From NCBI GenBank assembly GCA_036897095.1, contig JAYMSP010000963.1, positions 1-38,288 on the forward strand: DNA of 38,288 nucleotides, given 5' to 3'. The DNA is from Plantago elongata. Lineage: Eukaryota > Streptophyta > Magnoliopsida > Lamiales > Plantaginaceae. Every line of letters begins with the position of its first letter. The stretch's first letter is position 1. Of this stretch, positions 22,487-33,770 are shown in pieces. Under the pieces are notes generated by a model that was not told the origin of the DNA, searched no databases, and saw only the letters and a list, made by a program, of their open reading frames with translations. The translations under genes were made by a program, and so were the position numbers.

Positions 22487-23083
22487 TGCAGTACTGTGAT
22501 GTCTCAATTTTGGACGCAGTACATATATCAAAAACATTCAGACCATATATCCATTAGCAAGAGTAATCACATAGCACAATCCTCATTATGGATCTATATA
22601 CATCAGAATGCTTTGTTTTTTACAGGTTGAAAGACCAGTCTGTAGAAAGCAAGACCCAATTTTACAGCATAAATAATAGGTATGGTTCAACAAACATAAT
22701 GTAGAATGTAAGACAGAATAATAAATCTTACATTGAACAGCAAACCATACTTCCTTGGATCAAATAAATTTTCGTTGAATTCTTCCGTCCTACCTAGCCC
22801 AATCCCAAAAAGAGTAAAAGAACACAGCTGTTTCACAACAGAGCGATCGATGTATAATTTTATGTATCCACTACAATTTGGGGTGTGAGCGATCTTGACA
22901 AAATGTCAAAATTACACCTAAATGAACCATACTTCATACTTTAATGATCACTCAACCGATAGTTATTGATATTTCCGACTTTAATATGCAATACGTTGCA
23001 AACTCGGAGCCAGGAGGAGTGAGTGAGTGAGTGTGAAACTCATATGCTCTATACCGCCCCAGCAATGTTACTTATCACATAAT
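22487..23083. other. Tail-to-tail spacer between gene C and the oxygenase-like gene
   Basis: This is shared 3' flanking sequence of two convergent genes. It is AT-rich with no open frame of note. A short (GAGT)n microsatellite of about four units sits at 23018-23033. Confidence 0.5.
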
Positions 23084-24286
23084 TTAGTGAATATTGGATG
23101 CTACTACATGGAAAATAGATTGATGTGCTTTCCAATACGGTAAGCACATGACAAGTTCTTCTCTTAAGTGCTGTATATGAGATTCCCACTCGGAAACTAC
23201 AGTAGAAAAACTAACATTGTCGAATGACCACTTTAAGCTATTGTTGGTGCGTATGTTCTCTAAGAGCGTCTCGGCAAGCTGGAGATTCTTCAGATACTTC
23301 ACTTTCATTCTAAGGACAGTATGGCACTGTAATTCAGATAATGGTTCCACATCGATAAATGACACCTTTGGTTCTGTATTCTTTAACCATGGGGCCTTCC
23401 AATGGTAAAATTGCACTACCTGAAGAGCATGGAGTATATTGGCAAACATCTGGGTGAACAGCTTATTTTGGCGTACCAGATGTATTGACATGTCAGAAGA
23501 TGAATCAACTGCTGACATCGAATGTTCACAATCAGAGGGTAAAATGTCAAATCCAAGTACATGTAATCTTGCTAATCGTATATCAAATCCAGACTGAAAG
23601 TTAGAGGCTTCTTCAGGAGGAAACCAATACATATTGGCTGGTGCTTGAACAGGAAAACACGAAGCAACCGAATATTCAGTACTGTATTCGGGCAATTCAG
23701 AGAGAGACTTCAGCAGTCTAGCATCTTCATCGTGTGCAGCATCACGAGTGAACCATAAAGTAAGGGTAATTCTTTCTCCCTTGGTGATCTCGTCCACGGA
23801 GTGAATATTTCTTTGGTCCGCAGTGTAAATTATGACATCACCAGCCATAGGCACGACGGTGGAGTGCTCCCCATCCTGGAAGTGAAACAAACCCCCTTCA
23901 AAGTCCACGCCATAACTATTCAAATAACAAACTGCCGCAAAATCCCTCTGTTTGAGATAATCTCTGTTATCATCGCTGTGCCATCCAATGCTAGCTCCCT
24001 TGCACCAGCTTATGAGTCCAGTGAACTCCACAAACAACTCATACTCACACCCGAAGTGCTCCTCCACTTTCTCCTTTAATGTGTCTCTGATGGGGATGAA
24101 TGGCATGATGAGATGGGCAGAGTTGGTGGCAAAGAGATGAGGTAGAGTAGTAGACAACACATTCGGTCTGTAACCAAGAGTGCAACAGCTCTTATGTATG
24201 AACTCTAATTCCTTGCACAAGCTCTCAGATAGAAAGCTACGAAGGATGAGACGAGGATGCTCGTCTGATTTAGAGCCTTCCATCAT
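23084..24286 (-). CDS. 2-oxoglutarate/Fe(II)-dependent oxygenase-like protein (prolyl 4-hydroxylase fold)
   Basis: A single coding exon of 400 residues on the minus strand. The catalytic half shows the double-stranded beta-helix signature: WHSDDN gives His103 and Asp105, NIHSV gives the distal His162, and GERITLTLW gives Arg172, the expected 2-oxoglutarate-binding residue. The iron triad is therefore complete. The C-terminal ~200 residues match no domain I recognise. The family resembles plant 'prolyl 4-hydroxylase alpha subunit-like' proteins such as At1g68080, whose substrate is not established. There is no signal peptide. The protein starts with two adjacent Met codons (24286 and 24283). 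A 5' UTR intron is likely (donor near 25119, acceptor near 24400, both on the minus strand). A small SINE sits immediately upstream and its target duplication includes part of the ATG. The gene is convergent with receptor kinase C. Confidence 0.85.
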   Translation of the reverse strand: MMEGSKSDEHPRLILRSFLSESLCKELEFIHKSCCTLGYRPNVLSTTLPHLFATNSAHLIMPFIPIRDTLKEKVEEHFGCEYELFVEFTGLISWCKGASIGWHSDDNRDYLKQRDFAAVCYLNSYGVDFEGGLFHFQDGEHSTVVPMAGDVIIYTADQRNIHSVDEITKGERITLTLWFTRDAAHDEDARLLKSLSELPEYSTEYSVASCFPVQAPANMYWFPPEEASNFQSGFDIRLARLHVLGFDILPSDCEHSMSAVDSSSDMSIHLVRQNKLFTQMFANILHALQVVQFYHWKAPWLKNTEPKVSFIDVEPLSELQCHTVLRMKVKYLKNLQLAETLLENIRTNNSLKWSFDNVSFSTVVSEWESHIQHLREELVMCLPYWKAHQSIFHVVASNIH

Positions 24287-24296
24287 TGCCTAGTTG

Positions 24297-24381
24297 TCTT
24301 TTGACAACAAAGTGCAGCTCTGTTGGTAACTCCAACCAATAGGTCGGGAATTCGAGTCACCCTCTAGCCGTTTCAAAAAAA
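24297..24381 (+). mobile_element. Very short (85-bp) tRNA-derived SINE with exact 12-bp target-site duplication
   Basis: The sequence is flanked by perfect direct repeats ATTGCCTAGTTG at 24285-24296 and 24382-24393, and ends in a run of A. The body has a tRNA-like A-box region (GCAGCTCTGTTGGTAAC, ~24314-24330) and a B-box/T-loop-like region (GGGAATTCGAGTCACC, ~24346-24361) at tRNA-like spacing. At 85 bp it is little more than the tRNA part plus tail. It lies antisense to the oxygenase-like gene, in its 5' leader. Confidence 0.8.
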
Positions 24382-24393
24382 ATTGCCTAGTTG

Positions 24394-26147
24394 CCTCCAC
24401 TGATTAACCACAAACAAGAGAAAAGTTAACAATAAATCTGTATGCTCTTACCAACTACGACTTACAATATATAAGTCCTTGGAATTTAGGCATCAATTTA
24501 CTCTAGCTCTTTGGTAGGAAGCTAAAGGTTTAAGACAATATCCAATTGCAGTTGGTTAATGCTTTTATGCCATACCATAAAAAAAAAAAAAAATCCACGT
24601 TAGCTACTCTCTCAGCCTCAATTTGATCAAGCATGAAATAAATTCAACGGCCAAATCGATGCTTCAATCATTCCAATAATTCAAATAATCAGCAAGTAAT
24701 AATTCAATTAAATTCTAGAATGACTAAAACACTTGCTAGAAAAAATTAGTGAAGCAAAACTAGGTTTTATGCACGCAACATCGAAAAACAATAAGCTCAG
24801 CACTCAGTGCTTTCGTCCGGATAAAAACTGCCAGGTTGCTTCAGTTTCAGTCCTATAATATAAACGACTCGAAATTAATAAAAGGAGTGTAATCGCACTA
24901 TACAAGCCTCATTCACAATGCTATGGACATGAGGAGCCAAAATCAAATCAATACAGCTCCAATTCCAAATGATTACTCAAAATTTCTCAACGAATTGCAT
25001 AAGCTATCAAGTTACAGTTATTATCTAAGGACGATTTGAAGGCATAATGCATCAAAGCAATCAATGATTCACGAGAAAACAGAGTGTACAGTAATAGATT
25101 GATCGAAGGTATATATACCTTACGGACACAGTACAGACGCTAGGCGGCTCACTGTGAGACGGCGTGGCGGTAGACGGTGGTGATAGTAGCGGAGAAACCA
25201 GGTAACCGGTGACCAGATTGTACTGATTTCATTTTCTCTTTTTCCCAGTTACACATGAGTCCAAGATTATATAAACTTTGCACTTTTCACCATAAACTAT
25301 CGGAAATTGCAAAAGTACTCGGCGATAATTAGGTTTAAAATATAAATTAACTAAAAAAACTTCTTAACTTTTAATAGTTTTTACAAACACATCAACCTCT
25401 ACTGTTTTGATTTAATTATTTAAAATAAATTTAAAGCAAAGCAAGTACTGTTACTCTATTTATTGAATTAAAAAAATGTTTGTATATTCGATAAAAAAAT
25501 AACTATGTGAGGTTGTTAGTGTATAACTATTCACGTTTTATTTGAAACAAGTCATTTAGATCGGCCACTAGAATCATCAACAAAAACGTTATTGGAAATT
25601 TGATATGCAATTATGAAGCTATTAGTAGAATACTTTGAGCACATTAGTTGACCACCTAATTAAGTAGAGTACACAAAATTGTTAATTTATATTATTTTTT
25701 GATAATATATCACCTCAAGTAGTTTACGAGAAAAAATTAATTACATTGCCAAATAAATGTGTTTATAAGTTATTGAACACTTTAATAAGGTCTAGTTTAG
25801 TTTAGGTTTGGAAAGTATATTATAAGGGATAGTTGTTGATGTGAATTTGTGTTGATTCCTAATTTAATTGTATCAAGTAATAATGCTTAAATGAGCATTA
25901 TTTGTTTAACCTGCATGGTGTATAAGATTTTATAAACTACTATATGTACCTTTGAAATTACACACACCAAACACACAAAGAATGCCTCTACATGCCTGAC
26001 TAAAATGGTGATGAACCCATTTTAGGGAGGAACCTACACGATGTCTTGTTTATTGCTCAAGTAGCGGACATGAGTTTACATAGTTTGTCATCTCGTCTAC
26101 TCGTCAAAATTTTTATTTCCAGCAAATAAAATAAGAAAGAAGTTTAA
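24394..26147. other. 5' flank of the oxygenase-like gene and AT-rich spacer
   Basis: About 24400-25210 probably covers a 5' UTR intron and leader of the minus-strand oxygenase-like gene; 25125-25205 is GC-richer, as a leader exon would be. A run of about 15 A lies near 24578-24592. From 25260 to about 26140 the sequence is AT-rich with no gene visible. Confidence 0.45.
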
Positions 26148-26266
26148 TGGGCTTCCTTTTCCAATCTTATGGGCCTGTACAAATTGGGCCAAGGTACTGC
26201 GCCTTTGATTTACCCATTGGGCTCACGAATTGCCCAATCCTTGCTCATATAAAGAAAATTAGGGTT
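26148..26266 (+). promoter_or_regulatory. Ribosomal-protein-type promoter: clustered site II motifs, TATA and telo-box
   Basis: Site II motifs (TGGGCC or TGGGCT) lie at 26148, 26170, 26185 and 26218, with a reverse copy (GCCCA) at 26232. A TATA-like TATAAA follows at 26248 and a telo-box (TTAGGGTT) at 26259. Site II plus telo-box is the known signature of plant ribosomal-protein and other growth-linked genes, bound by TCP-type and telo-box-binding factors. It lies 80-200 bases upstream of the eL39 start codon. Confidence 0.8.
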
Positions 26267-26344
26267 CTAAGATCCCCTTTGTCATTTTTGCGCAGCAGCT
26301 ACACACAGGAGGAGCAGATCTCTTCGACCGGAAATCAAGTAACC

Positions 26345-26612
<268 letters not shown>

Positions 26613-28790
26613 GCTGCTGGTTCAGAACAATCAGTTATGTTTTGATTTCATGTCCTATTTAGGTTTCAGTGACGATTTTGGAATTGAATAGGGGAAACTG
26701 TTTTGTTATTAAAGTTTTGATGCAAGACTCTGCCATTGCAATTTGTTACTGCTGTTTAAGTAGTTTTCGACTTAATTGAAGCTAATTTTGCCATGTGTGA
26801 TTACATTGCGGATTGTCGAATGGTGATTCTGAGTTTGCTCTGGCTTTCCTCATGTTTAATGCTTTATCGCAGTAGGTGATGGTCAATATAGTTGTCAATT
26901 CATGACTCATGAGCGATGCATTTTCGTGTTTTGGCAGACTTACATTCATACGTTGCATTCCAGTACCAGTCATTGTTACTCTTCACTTGCAGAGTTGCAT
27001 TACACATATTAGACAAGTGGATAGATAACCTTATATTTGGAGGCAAAATCATGATCATCATATTTCTTGAACTTTCATATGAGGATGTTTAACTGTTGAT
27101 CCGTTAATATAGTTTCCTGATTAACGTCTGACAGCCCTTCTCTAGTCCCTCTCGGCCATTTCTCTCCTGATCTCCCCCTCTTGGTGAGAATGGCAAAGAT
27201 CTTCCTCCTTGTTCTTGATAATGGCTCTATGATCATGAAGAGAAAGAAATGTTTGGATGAGGGATTCTTTGTGATGGATGGTGATAAGTATGTCATTATT
27301 AAGCTCTCACTTTATAATCTTAGATGATATCATTGCATTTCAATTCAACATGTAAACCAGAGACCCCAGGTCTCAAAAATCTATATTTCAGAGTAGTGTT
27401 TGAATCACCTAATGTGTTCATTCATTAGTACTCTATGTGAATGTTTCCTACTCTGATTGGCAGAGAACAAAAATGTTATGTTCAACAGTAGAGTTGCTGC
27501 CCTTAGCTCTATTTGAGCTGCAACCAAGTGTTACAGCCGTTGCATGTCCATTGTGCTACATCACTGGGCTTTCAGATCATCTCAACGTGATCAACTTGGA
27601 ATCTCTGCAACATTTCAATGCTCTTAAAACTTTTGTTTTTCTCCTCCATAAACTTTTGATGGCACATTAAGAAAAATCTGGGAATGCTTCTTATATAATC
27701 AGAAGCATATGTTTGAGATTCATCCATATATAATACCATTTCATATGGGCAGAAATGTTTGTTCAAAGCATCATGGAAGGTAATGGCGTAAGCATAAAAC
27801 AGAGAACAGCTATGATCTGTAAGTACCGTCTGAAAACAGATGGCTTTGATGAATTTTGCGAAACTAACCTGGACGATTCTGAATATTTTGAACCTATTTG
27901 GACTACTCTAAAAAATAGTAAAATGGTGACAACGGATTCACATGAAGATTTTGTATTGTCAATGGTGAATTGGTGATGAATCTCCGAATTTTGTACTGCA
28001 GTTGCCGATCAATGGTTCCAAGCAAATTTCTTCGGACACCTAGGAGCACTGGCACTGTGTGAAGAACCGGCCTTGATGATTTGTGAGAAAATGGCCAATA
28101 TATGGTTTTGGCCTTTTGGGACGTTCGTCCAAGGCCAGTAAGCCTATATTTACCAGAAAAGGGAAAAGGTGTGAGGGAAGTACCAAAATCGAATTTCATT
28201 AATGTATCATCATTCCTGGGGTCATGCCTCTGGATACAACAAATGTTGCACCTTGTATCAAATGGCAACACTTGTACTATATGCGTCCGGTTTCTCATAA
28301 AATTGGAAGGTGAAAGATATGAGTTTGAAACATCCACATCAACAACCATTGCATCTATCAATCACTATCTTTCTTTTTTCGCTCCCGGTTCCTAATACTA
28401 ATCCACCGATCACTCGGACTTTTTTGAGGGATCACAATGGAGGTTTGTACAAAACTTGAATTCGAAATCTTACTCAATAATTCAATTTTACTACCACACA
28501 AGCAAACTTGGTCCTTTCATAAGTTTCAGTTATTGTATATTCGAAAGGAACATTGGTCGATGAAGGCACGCGTCACAACAACAACAGTCTAGTACTGATA
28601 ATGGAGATTATCAGTCTTAATATGATAAGGTTTGAGATTTAATCAATTTTAAAGTAAATTAAATATCGTTGTTTTGTTTTGAACGAAAATGAGAAGGTAA
28701 GATTGGAACGGAAAACGTATCTCGGCCAAATCCTAAAGTCATTCGACTAGTATTTGTGATTAGAACTATTACCCCTGCAATAATAGCAAG
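26613..28790. other. Long region without a convincing gene
   Basis: The first ~150 bases are likely the eL39 3' UTR. Open stretches occur at 27755-27976 and 28102-28395 (+) and at 27903-28361 (-). They lie in different frames, show no domain I recognise and lack clear splice links. They might be fragments of a decayed gene or non-coding RNA. No tRNA or transposon signature was seen. Confidence 0.4.
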
Positions 28791-29925
28791 CTAGCCCTTC
28801 ATTGAGCCCAATAGAAATGGACCAAGGAAAATCTGGTTCAACTACACTACTAAGCCCAAACAAAACGAAGCCTGAAAACCTCTACCGTCGTCTTCACCTT
28901 CAAACAACCAGAACCCAACCGGCGAAGCCAATTTGCTCACTGAACGTCGTGTCATTTCTCTCTCGAGCTTCTTCTTCACCTATTGGCCTTTCAATTTGGT
29001 ACACGACTCACCGTTCCTATTTTTCAATTGGAAAATTATCACTGCTTCCTCTTTATTTGCTCCTAATATTTCCGTCAATTAGTTTCAAGTTGAAAACCTA
29101 GATGCATACATATGAATTAGCTCTACTATGACTTATGAGACTGTGAGTTTTCTTCTCTGTCTAATTCGTATGATTTTAGTTGCTTTTATCGGAATTTCAC
29201 TTATGTAGATTTGAGCTAAACAGTTGTAAAATTATGCAGTTGCTGGATTTTTACGAATCTTATTCTGTTTCTTAGTAGATTAGGCCGTACTTCTGTGCCT
29301 GAGATTGAAGAGAAATGTGGTTTTTAGTTCATTTTAGCTTTTGCTTCTTTTGATTTTAGTTTCTTCATGGAGAGTATTAACTGAAAAGTTGGAAACAGAT
29401 TGCTATTGCGGTAAATTCGGAACTTTTTCTCATTAGATTGGTTGATTGAGGCAGATATGGCCACTTTAATTCCTGCCGTCATTGGTAATTGCGAAGCCTT
29501 TGATATTGTGCACATATTGAAGCTTCGTTTATTTTAATATCATATACCGGCTTATTAGGGGTTAATGAAACAACAAGACCTAATCAATGGCTAAATGCAT
29601 TGCTTCTGCTTCTATGACTTTGTCTGTAGTCAATTGAAGATGGTATCATAATAGTCATTTCTGAACTTCATTTCTATTGGGAGCTTCCTTAGTTTTTTAC
29701 CTGTATATGGCACTTGTGAAATCTCATGGTTGTAAATGCTAACAATGGTGATGAACCATGTATATAGGTTTGGCTTGAGTATTCCATCTATGCAGAAGAT
29801 GTCAAACACGCATTATTCATAGACATTGATATAATGCAGAATTCTTTTTGGGGTTGCAGAAGTAAAGGATAGAAGAAAGCTAACACTAGAGAGTTTGACA
29901 AGGACACAGCAAAATTAAGGATCAA
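28791..29925 (+). promoter_or_regulatory. Promoter and 5' leader (probable 5' UTR intron) of the FCP1/NIF-like gene
   Basis: AGCCCAAT near 28805 and AAGCCCAAAC near 28853 are reverse site II motifs. The CT-rich stretch around 28880-28990 looks like a leader exon. The sequence TTGGGGTTGCAG ending near 29861 is a good acceptor, followed by about 65 bases without an ATG before the start at 29926. This suggests a leader intron of roughly 0.8 kb. The exact transcription start and donor are not determined. Confidence 0.45.
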
Positions 29926-32900
29926 ATGGATGATAATTTGAGAGCGTCTGATGTTGGGGGGGATCATGTAATAAAAAGTGAGCGTGACACGGAGCCTCCC
30001 TGCAAAGACGTACCTATGGTTAGTCTGGATGGGCACCCTGAATTGGATGCCAAGTTGATTATAAAGGCATTCGGAGGAGCAAAGAGGAAAAACAGCAGAA
30101 AAAGGAAAAGAATGGCCAATAAGGTGAATAAGAGTGAAGTTCAAGTCATGGACAAGACGCTGGTGAATTCAGGGATCACGGTGAAAACTGAAATCAAAGA
30201 AGAGGAAGCTGTTCTACCATTGTCCCCTCAACATAAATCATATGCTGGATCAACACGAGGTGATTTGTCTATGGGGACAGCGGAAAATCTCTCTGAAGCT
30301 ATGGATCAGATAGATCATCATGCAGAACCTGCAGACGATATAGAAGATTGCGGAGTAGTCAGCAGTCTGTCTGAAAATAAGATTTCTGATGCTAAAAGAA
30401 AGAGAAGATCCAGATATAAAAAAACTTATAAAAAAAGAATGAAAAAGAGAGAAAAAACCAGATGGGAAATTGAAAGCATGAACCATGATGATGCCATGTA
30501 TAAGATTCTTCTACCGGATGACCGCTTTGTAGCAGGAACGGATGAGCTCGTTAACATAAACTCCAATGATTGCAAGTCTGTCTTGTTACCAGATGCACTT
30601 GGGATTTCAAGTAAAGACACACCTGGATCAGTTTCTGAGTGCTCCTTGCCTTTGCCAATTACCATGGATCTGGACAGGAATTCAAGAATTGCACGGACGA
30701 CTCCTACTAGAAGAAAACTTCTTGTTCTTGACGTTAACGGTTTACTTGCAAACATAGTTTTGCCAGCACCAAAAGATCGCCGAGGAGATACAAATATACT
30801 GCGACGAGCAAGTATGAGTTATATATTGCTTCTACACCCCCAGCACAGTTAATATATTCATTTCGTCATTTGAAAGGATGATTTTAACCTGGCCACTACT
30901 ATCCTTCTGCAGTTTTCAAGAGACCCTACTGTGATGATTTTCTTAACTTCTGCTTTCAGAACTTTAATGTGGGCATATGGTCATCTAGATCCAAGTACTC
31001 CTCGTATCACTATTCTTCCTGTAGTGTTTTAGTATATGTTTTGGTGCCCTTCTCCCTACTCCACCTGCAATGCATAACCATGAAATAATGTATGTGCCAC
31101 AATGCATACATATGTAGTAATTTACTGTGTGCTATGTGTCCTCCATTTGCAATTGGGAGAATACATATTAAAGCAAAAAATATTATAACTGTTGACAAAG
31201 TTTGTCTTGTCCATTTAATGATCTCTGAAGCTAACATCTCTATACCTAATTCTATATGCAGGGTACTCATTGAAAGAGTTGTTGATTATCTGTTGGGGGA
31301 TCTGAGAGGAAAGTTGCAATTTTGTTGGGTAAGCTTTCACAGTTCTGTACAATCTCTAAATAATCCTCTCTTAAGTGATGGATTTTTTCTCTCATGTTCC
31401 TTTCCCTGGTGAGTTCATACAAAAATTGAAAACTAACACTGGGACTCTTTCTTGGTTGATTGTAGTTGCTAAATTGATATACTCCAATATAAAAAGGGCT
31501 ATTAACTAATTGTGTAATCTCAATCTTCTCTCTCTCTCCAATTACCTTATTCAGTATACCTGGGTGGTGAAGTTTTCAGCCAATGGATTGGGTGGGTGAC
31601 AAAGGACCGTGTCAAACAACTTACATAATCAACATAGTCTGATTGTGGGACATCATGTACCATTTACTATGCCTCCTAGTTTAGATTGCAGAATATCAGG
31701 ATATTGCTGATTTTTTTTTATATAACTAAGCTTGATTATTTTTGGGTATTTGATAAGCTTGGTAGTGTTGTGACTGCTGTCTTCCATGTACGTTATCACA
31801 AATGGAATGTAGCAAAGTTATAGTTCTTATCTCCTGGTCACTTGGTTTTACCCATAATTACAGGATTTAACATATGATATCCCAATAAACACTAGCTTCT
31901 TGTCCGGGTCTCTGTGATCTTGACAATTACATGCAAGTTAACAAAGTTTGCAAAAGTCCTTTTTGCAACACTTCATCTATCTTTTCGATTCTACAGTATT
32001 TAATTGATCTGGTGTAGATGCAACTGCTCAAATTGTGGGCACTCGTATGTAATTAGTCGGTTTATATGGGGTATTTACATTATTTACAAAATTATATTAC
32101 GCAGTATGTGTCTTTGTGACGCGTAGCTTTTATGTTAGTGCAGAATATGTGGCATGCTACTCCAACAGGGTACAAAACTCTTGAAAACGATCACAAGCCC
32201 TTGGTCTGCAAGGAGCTAAGGAAAATTTGGGAAGTTACATACCCTGATTCTCGATGGAAGAAGGGAGATTATGATGAATCAAACACATTATTGTTGGACG
32301 ATTCGCCTTACAAAGCCTTACTTAATCCAGTACGATTTTTGTGCTATTGCATAAACACCCACTCTCTTTAATTTACTTGTCGAGATATTTAACTGTGTTT
32401 GCTGTACCCTCTTCTTGTTAGCTGCATACTGCAATATTTCCAAGTACATTCAACTACGAGGATGATGATGACAATTCATTAGGTATGTCTATTTCACTAC
32501 ATTTGCTGGTTTCGTTATGTTCCTTTTCTGAATCAGTGCCCCTTAGATATTGTGTCAATTTACGTAACATTCTCATTCCCACTATTCGTTGTTCACGCTG
32601 CGACATTGATTAGTCATAATTAAACCCAACTGTAGGCCCTGGAGGTGAACTTCGAGTTTATCTGGAAGGTTTGTTGGCATGTGATAATGTGCAGAAATAT
32701 GTTGAGCAAAATCCAATTGGACAAGGTGCTATAAATGAAACAAACTCATCTTGGGAGTTTTACTCTGGTGTGCTGCAGACTCTGACCAACCAGTTAGAAG
32801 GTAATTGTCATGAGTTACCTCCTGTTCTGGGTCAAGAGTTACCCCCTGTTATTGCTCAAGAATTACCTCCTGTTATTGCTCAAGAGTTACCACCTATGTT

Positions 32901-33000
32901 ACCTACACGGAATCAAGAGTTACCACCTGTTATGGGCCAAGAGTTAGAGTTACCAACACCCATGCCGAGTCAAGAATTACCTGCTCCACTTACCAATTAA
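29926..33000 (+). CDS. FCP1/NIF-like HAD-superfamily protein, nuclear, with C-terminal ELPPV repeats
   Basis: Exons: 29926-30811, 30913-30994, 31262-31328, 32144-32329, 32422-32482 and 32636-33000. They join in frame to give 548 residues. The first ~260 residues are charged and low-complexity with basic clusters (AKRKNSRKRKRMANK; DAKRKRRSRYKK) that look like nuclear localisation signals. The FCP1-like domain follows: RRKLLVLDVNGLLANIV (HAD motif I), IFKRPYCDDFLNFC, GIWSSRSK (motif II), HKPLVCKELRKIW and NTLLLDDSPYKALLNP (motifs III/IV). The motif I second acidic residue is Asn (DVNG rather than DxDx[TV]), as I recall for the plant clade containing At3g29760 and At4g26190, so phosphatase activity is doubtful. 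GPGGELRVYLEGL and VQKYVEQNPIGQ complete the domain. The tail is a run of imperfect ELPPV repeats. It could act in nuclear regulation; the substrate is unknown. Confidence 0.87.
32812..32997 (+). repeat. In-frame minisatellite encoding ELPP(V/M)xxQ repeats
   Basis: A unit of about 24 bases, starting GAGTTACC or GAATTACC, encodes an octapeptide of the form ELPPV(I/L/M)xQ. Four close copies run from 32812, with further degenerate copies (ELPPM, ELELPTPMPSQ, ELPAPLTN) up to the stop codon. The repeat is confined to the last coding exon and keeps frame throughout. Length polymorphism between individuals is likely. Confidence 0.85.
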
Positions 33001-33770
33001 GTGCAAGACAACCTCATATATTTTTCTTATGATACGGTTTGCAGACATTTCTTTGAGGAATAAATGAAAACCTGTCACTGTTGGAGAAGATGGGGCATTC
33101 GACAGGGTATCATATATTACAGGATATACTGATAGAGTGAGTTAGCGAAATGAAATGTGTTCTGGTAATTTTGTTTCCAGTCTTTTATACCATGAGATAT
33201 CCAATTGAGACTAGAACTTGTATTAGGTTACTTTGTTTAGACCTAAGACTCCTTGCTTGTTTTGATATTCATATTGTAATAACTCTGTTAAGGCCCTCTT
33301 TCTGATTCGAGAACATATACGTAAGCTGGTGAAATTTTGCATTGTTATTCATTTGAAGTATATGTTTCATTGATTTAAGCGCAGTGATGAAGTAATTTTG
33401 TTGGTTTAGCGCCTCTGCTATGAAATTGGGGATTAACATATTATGTATGTTAAATGCACAGATTATCTGCAAAAACTAGTAAGCAATAAGTAGTTCTTTA
33501 CAAGCTGTGGTAAAGTGCCACCACTAGCGAGGTATAAGAAAAACTGGCAACTTAGTGGCAAAAACACGTCTGAATTGGTTGGATGTGATGTCAATTGTCA
33601 CCTAACAAACTCAGACAGACACAAAGCCAACGATCAGGAACATTAAAATTCATGGTAACAAAATCTCTTTTAAACACTGACAAACCAAAAAAACAAAACA
33701 AATTACATATCAATGACAAAATAAGAGTATGGGAAGCGCAAGGTATATACACACACCAACTTCAAGCGAA
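33001..33770. other. Tail-to-tail spacer between the FCP1-like gene and the HERK1-like gene
   Basis: This is 3' flanking sequence of two convergent genes. It is AT-rich, with no additional gene, RNA or mobile element recognised. Confidence 0.5.

Noticed and set aside
27903..28361. A 152-residue minus-strand protein
   Set aside because: No domain, no paralogue in the window and an unclear start. It overlaps an equally unconvincing plus-strand frame, so it is kept only as part of the unassigned region.
29788..30144. Minus-strand 118-residue frame over the start of the FCP1-like gene
   Set aside because: It is antisense to a well-supported coding exon and its leader, and shows no family features.
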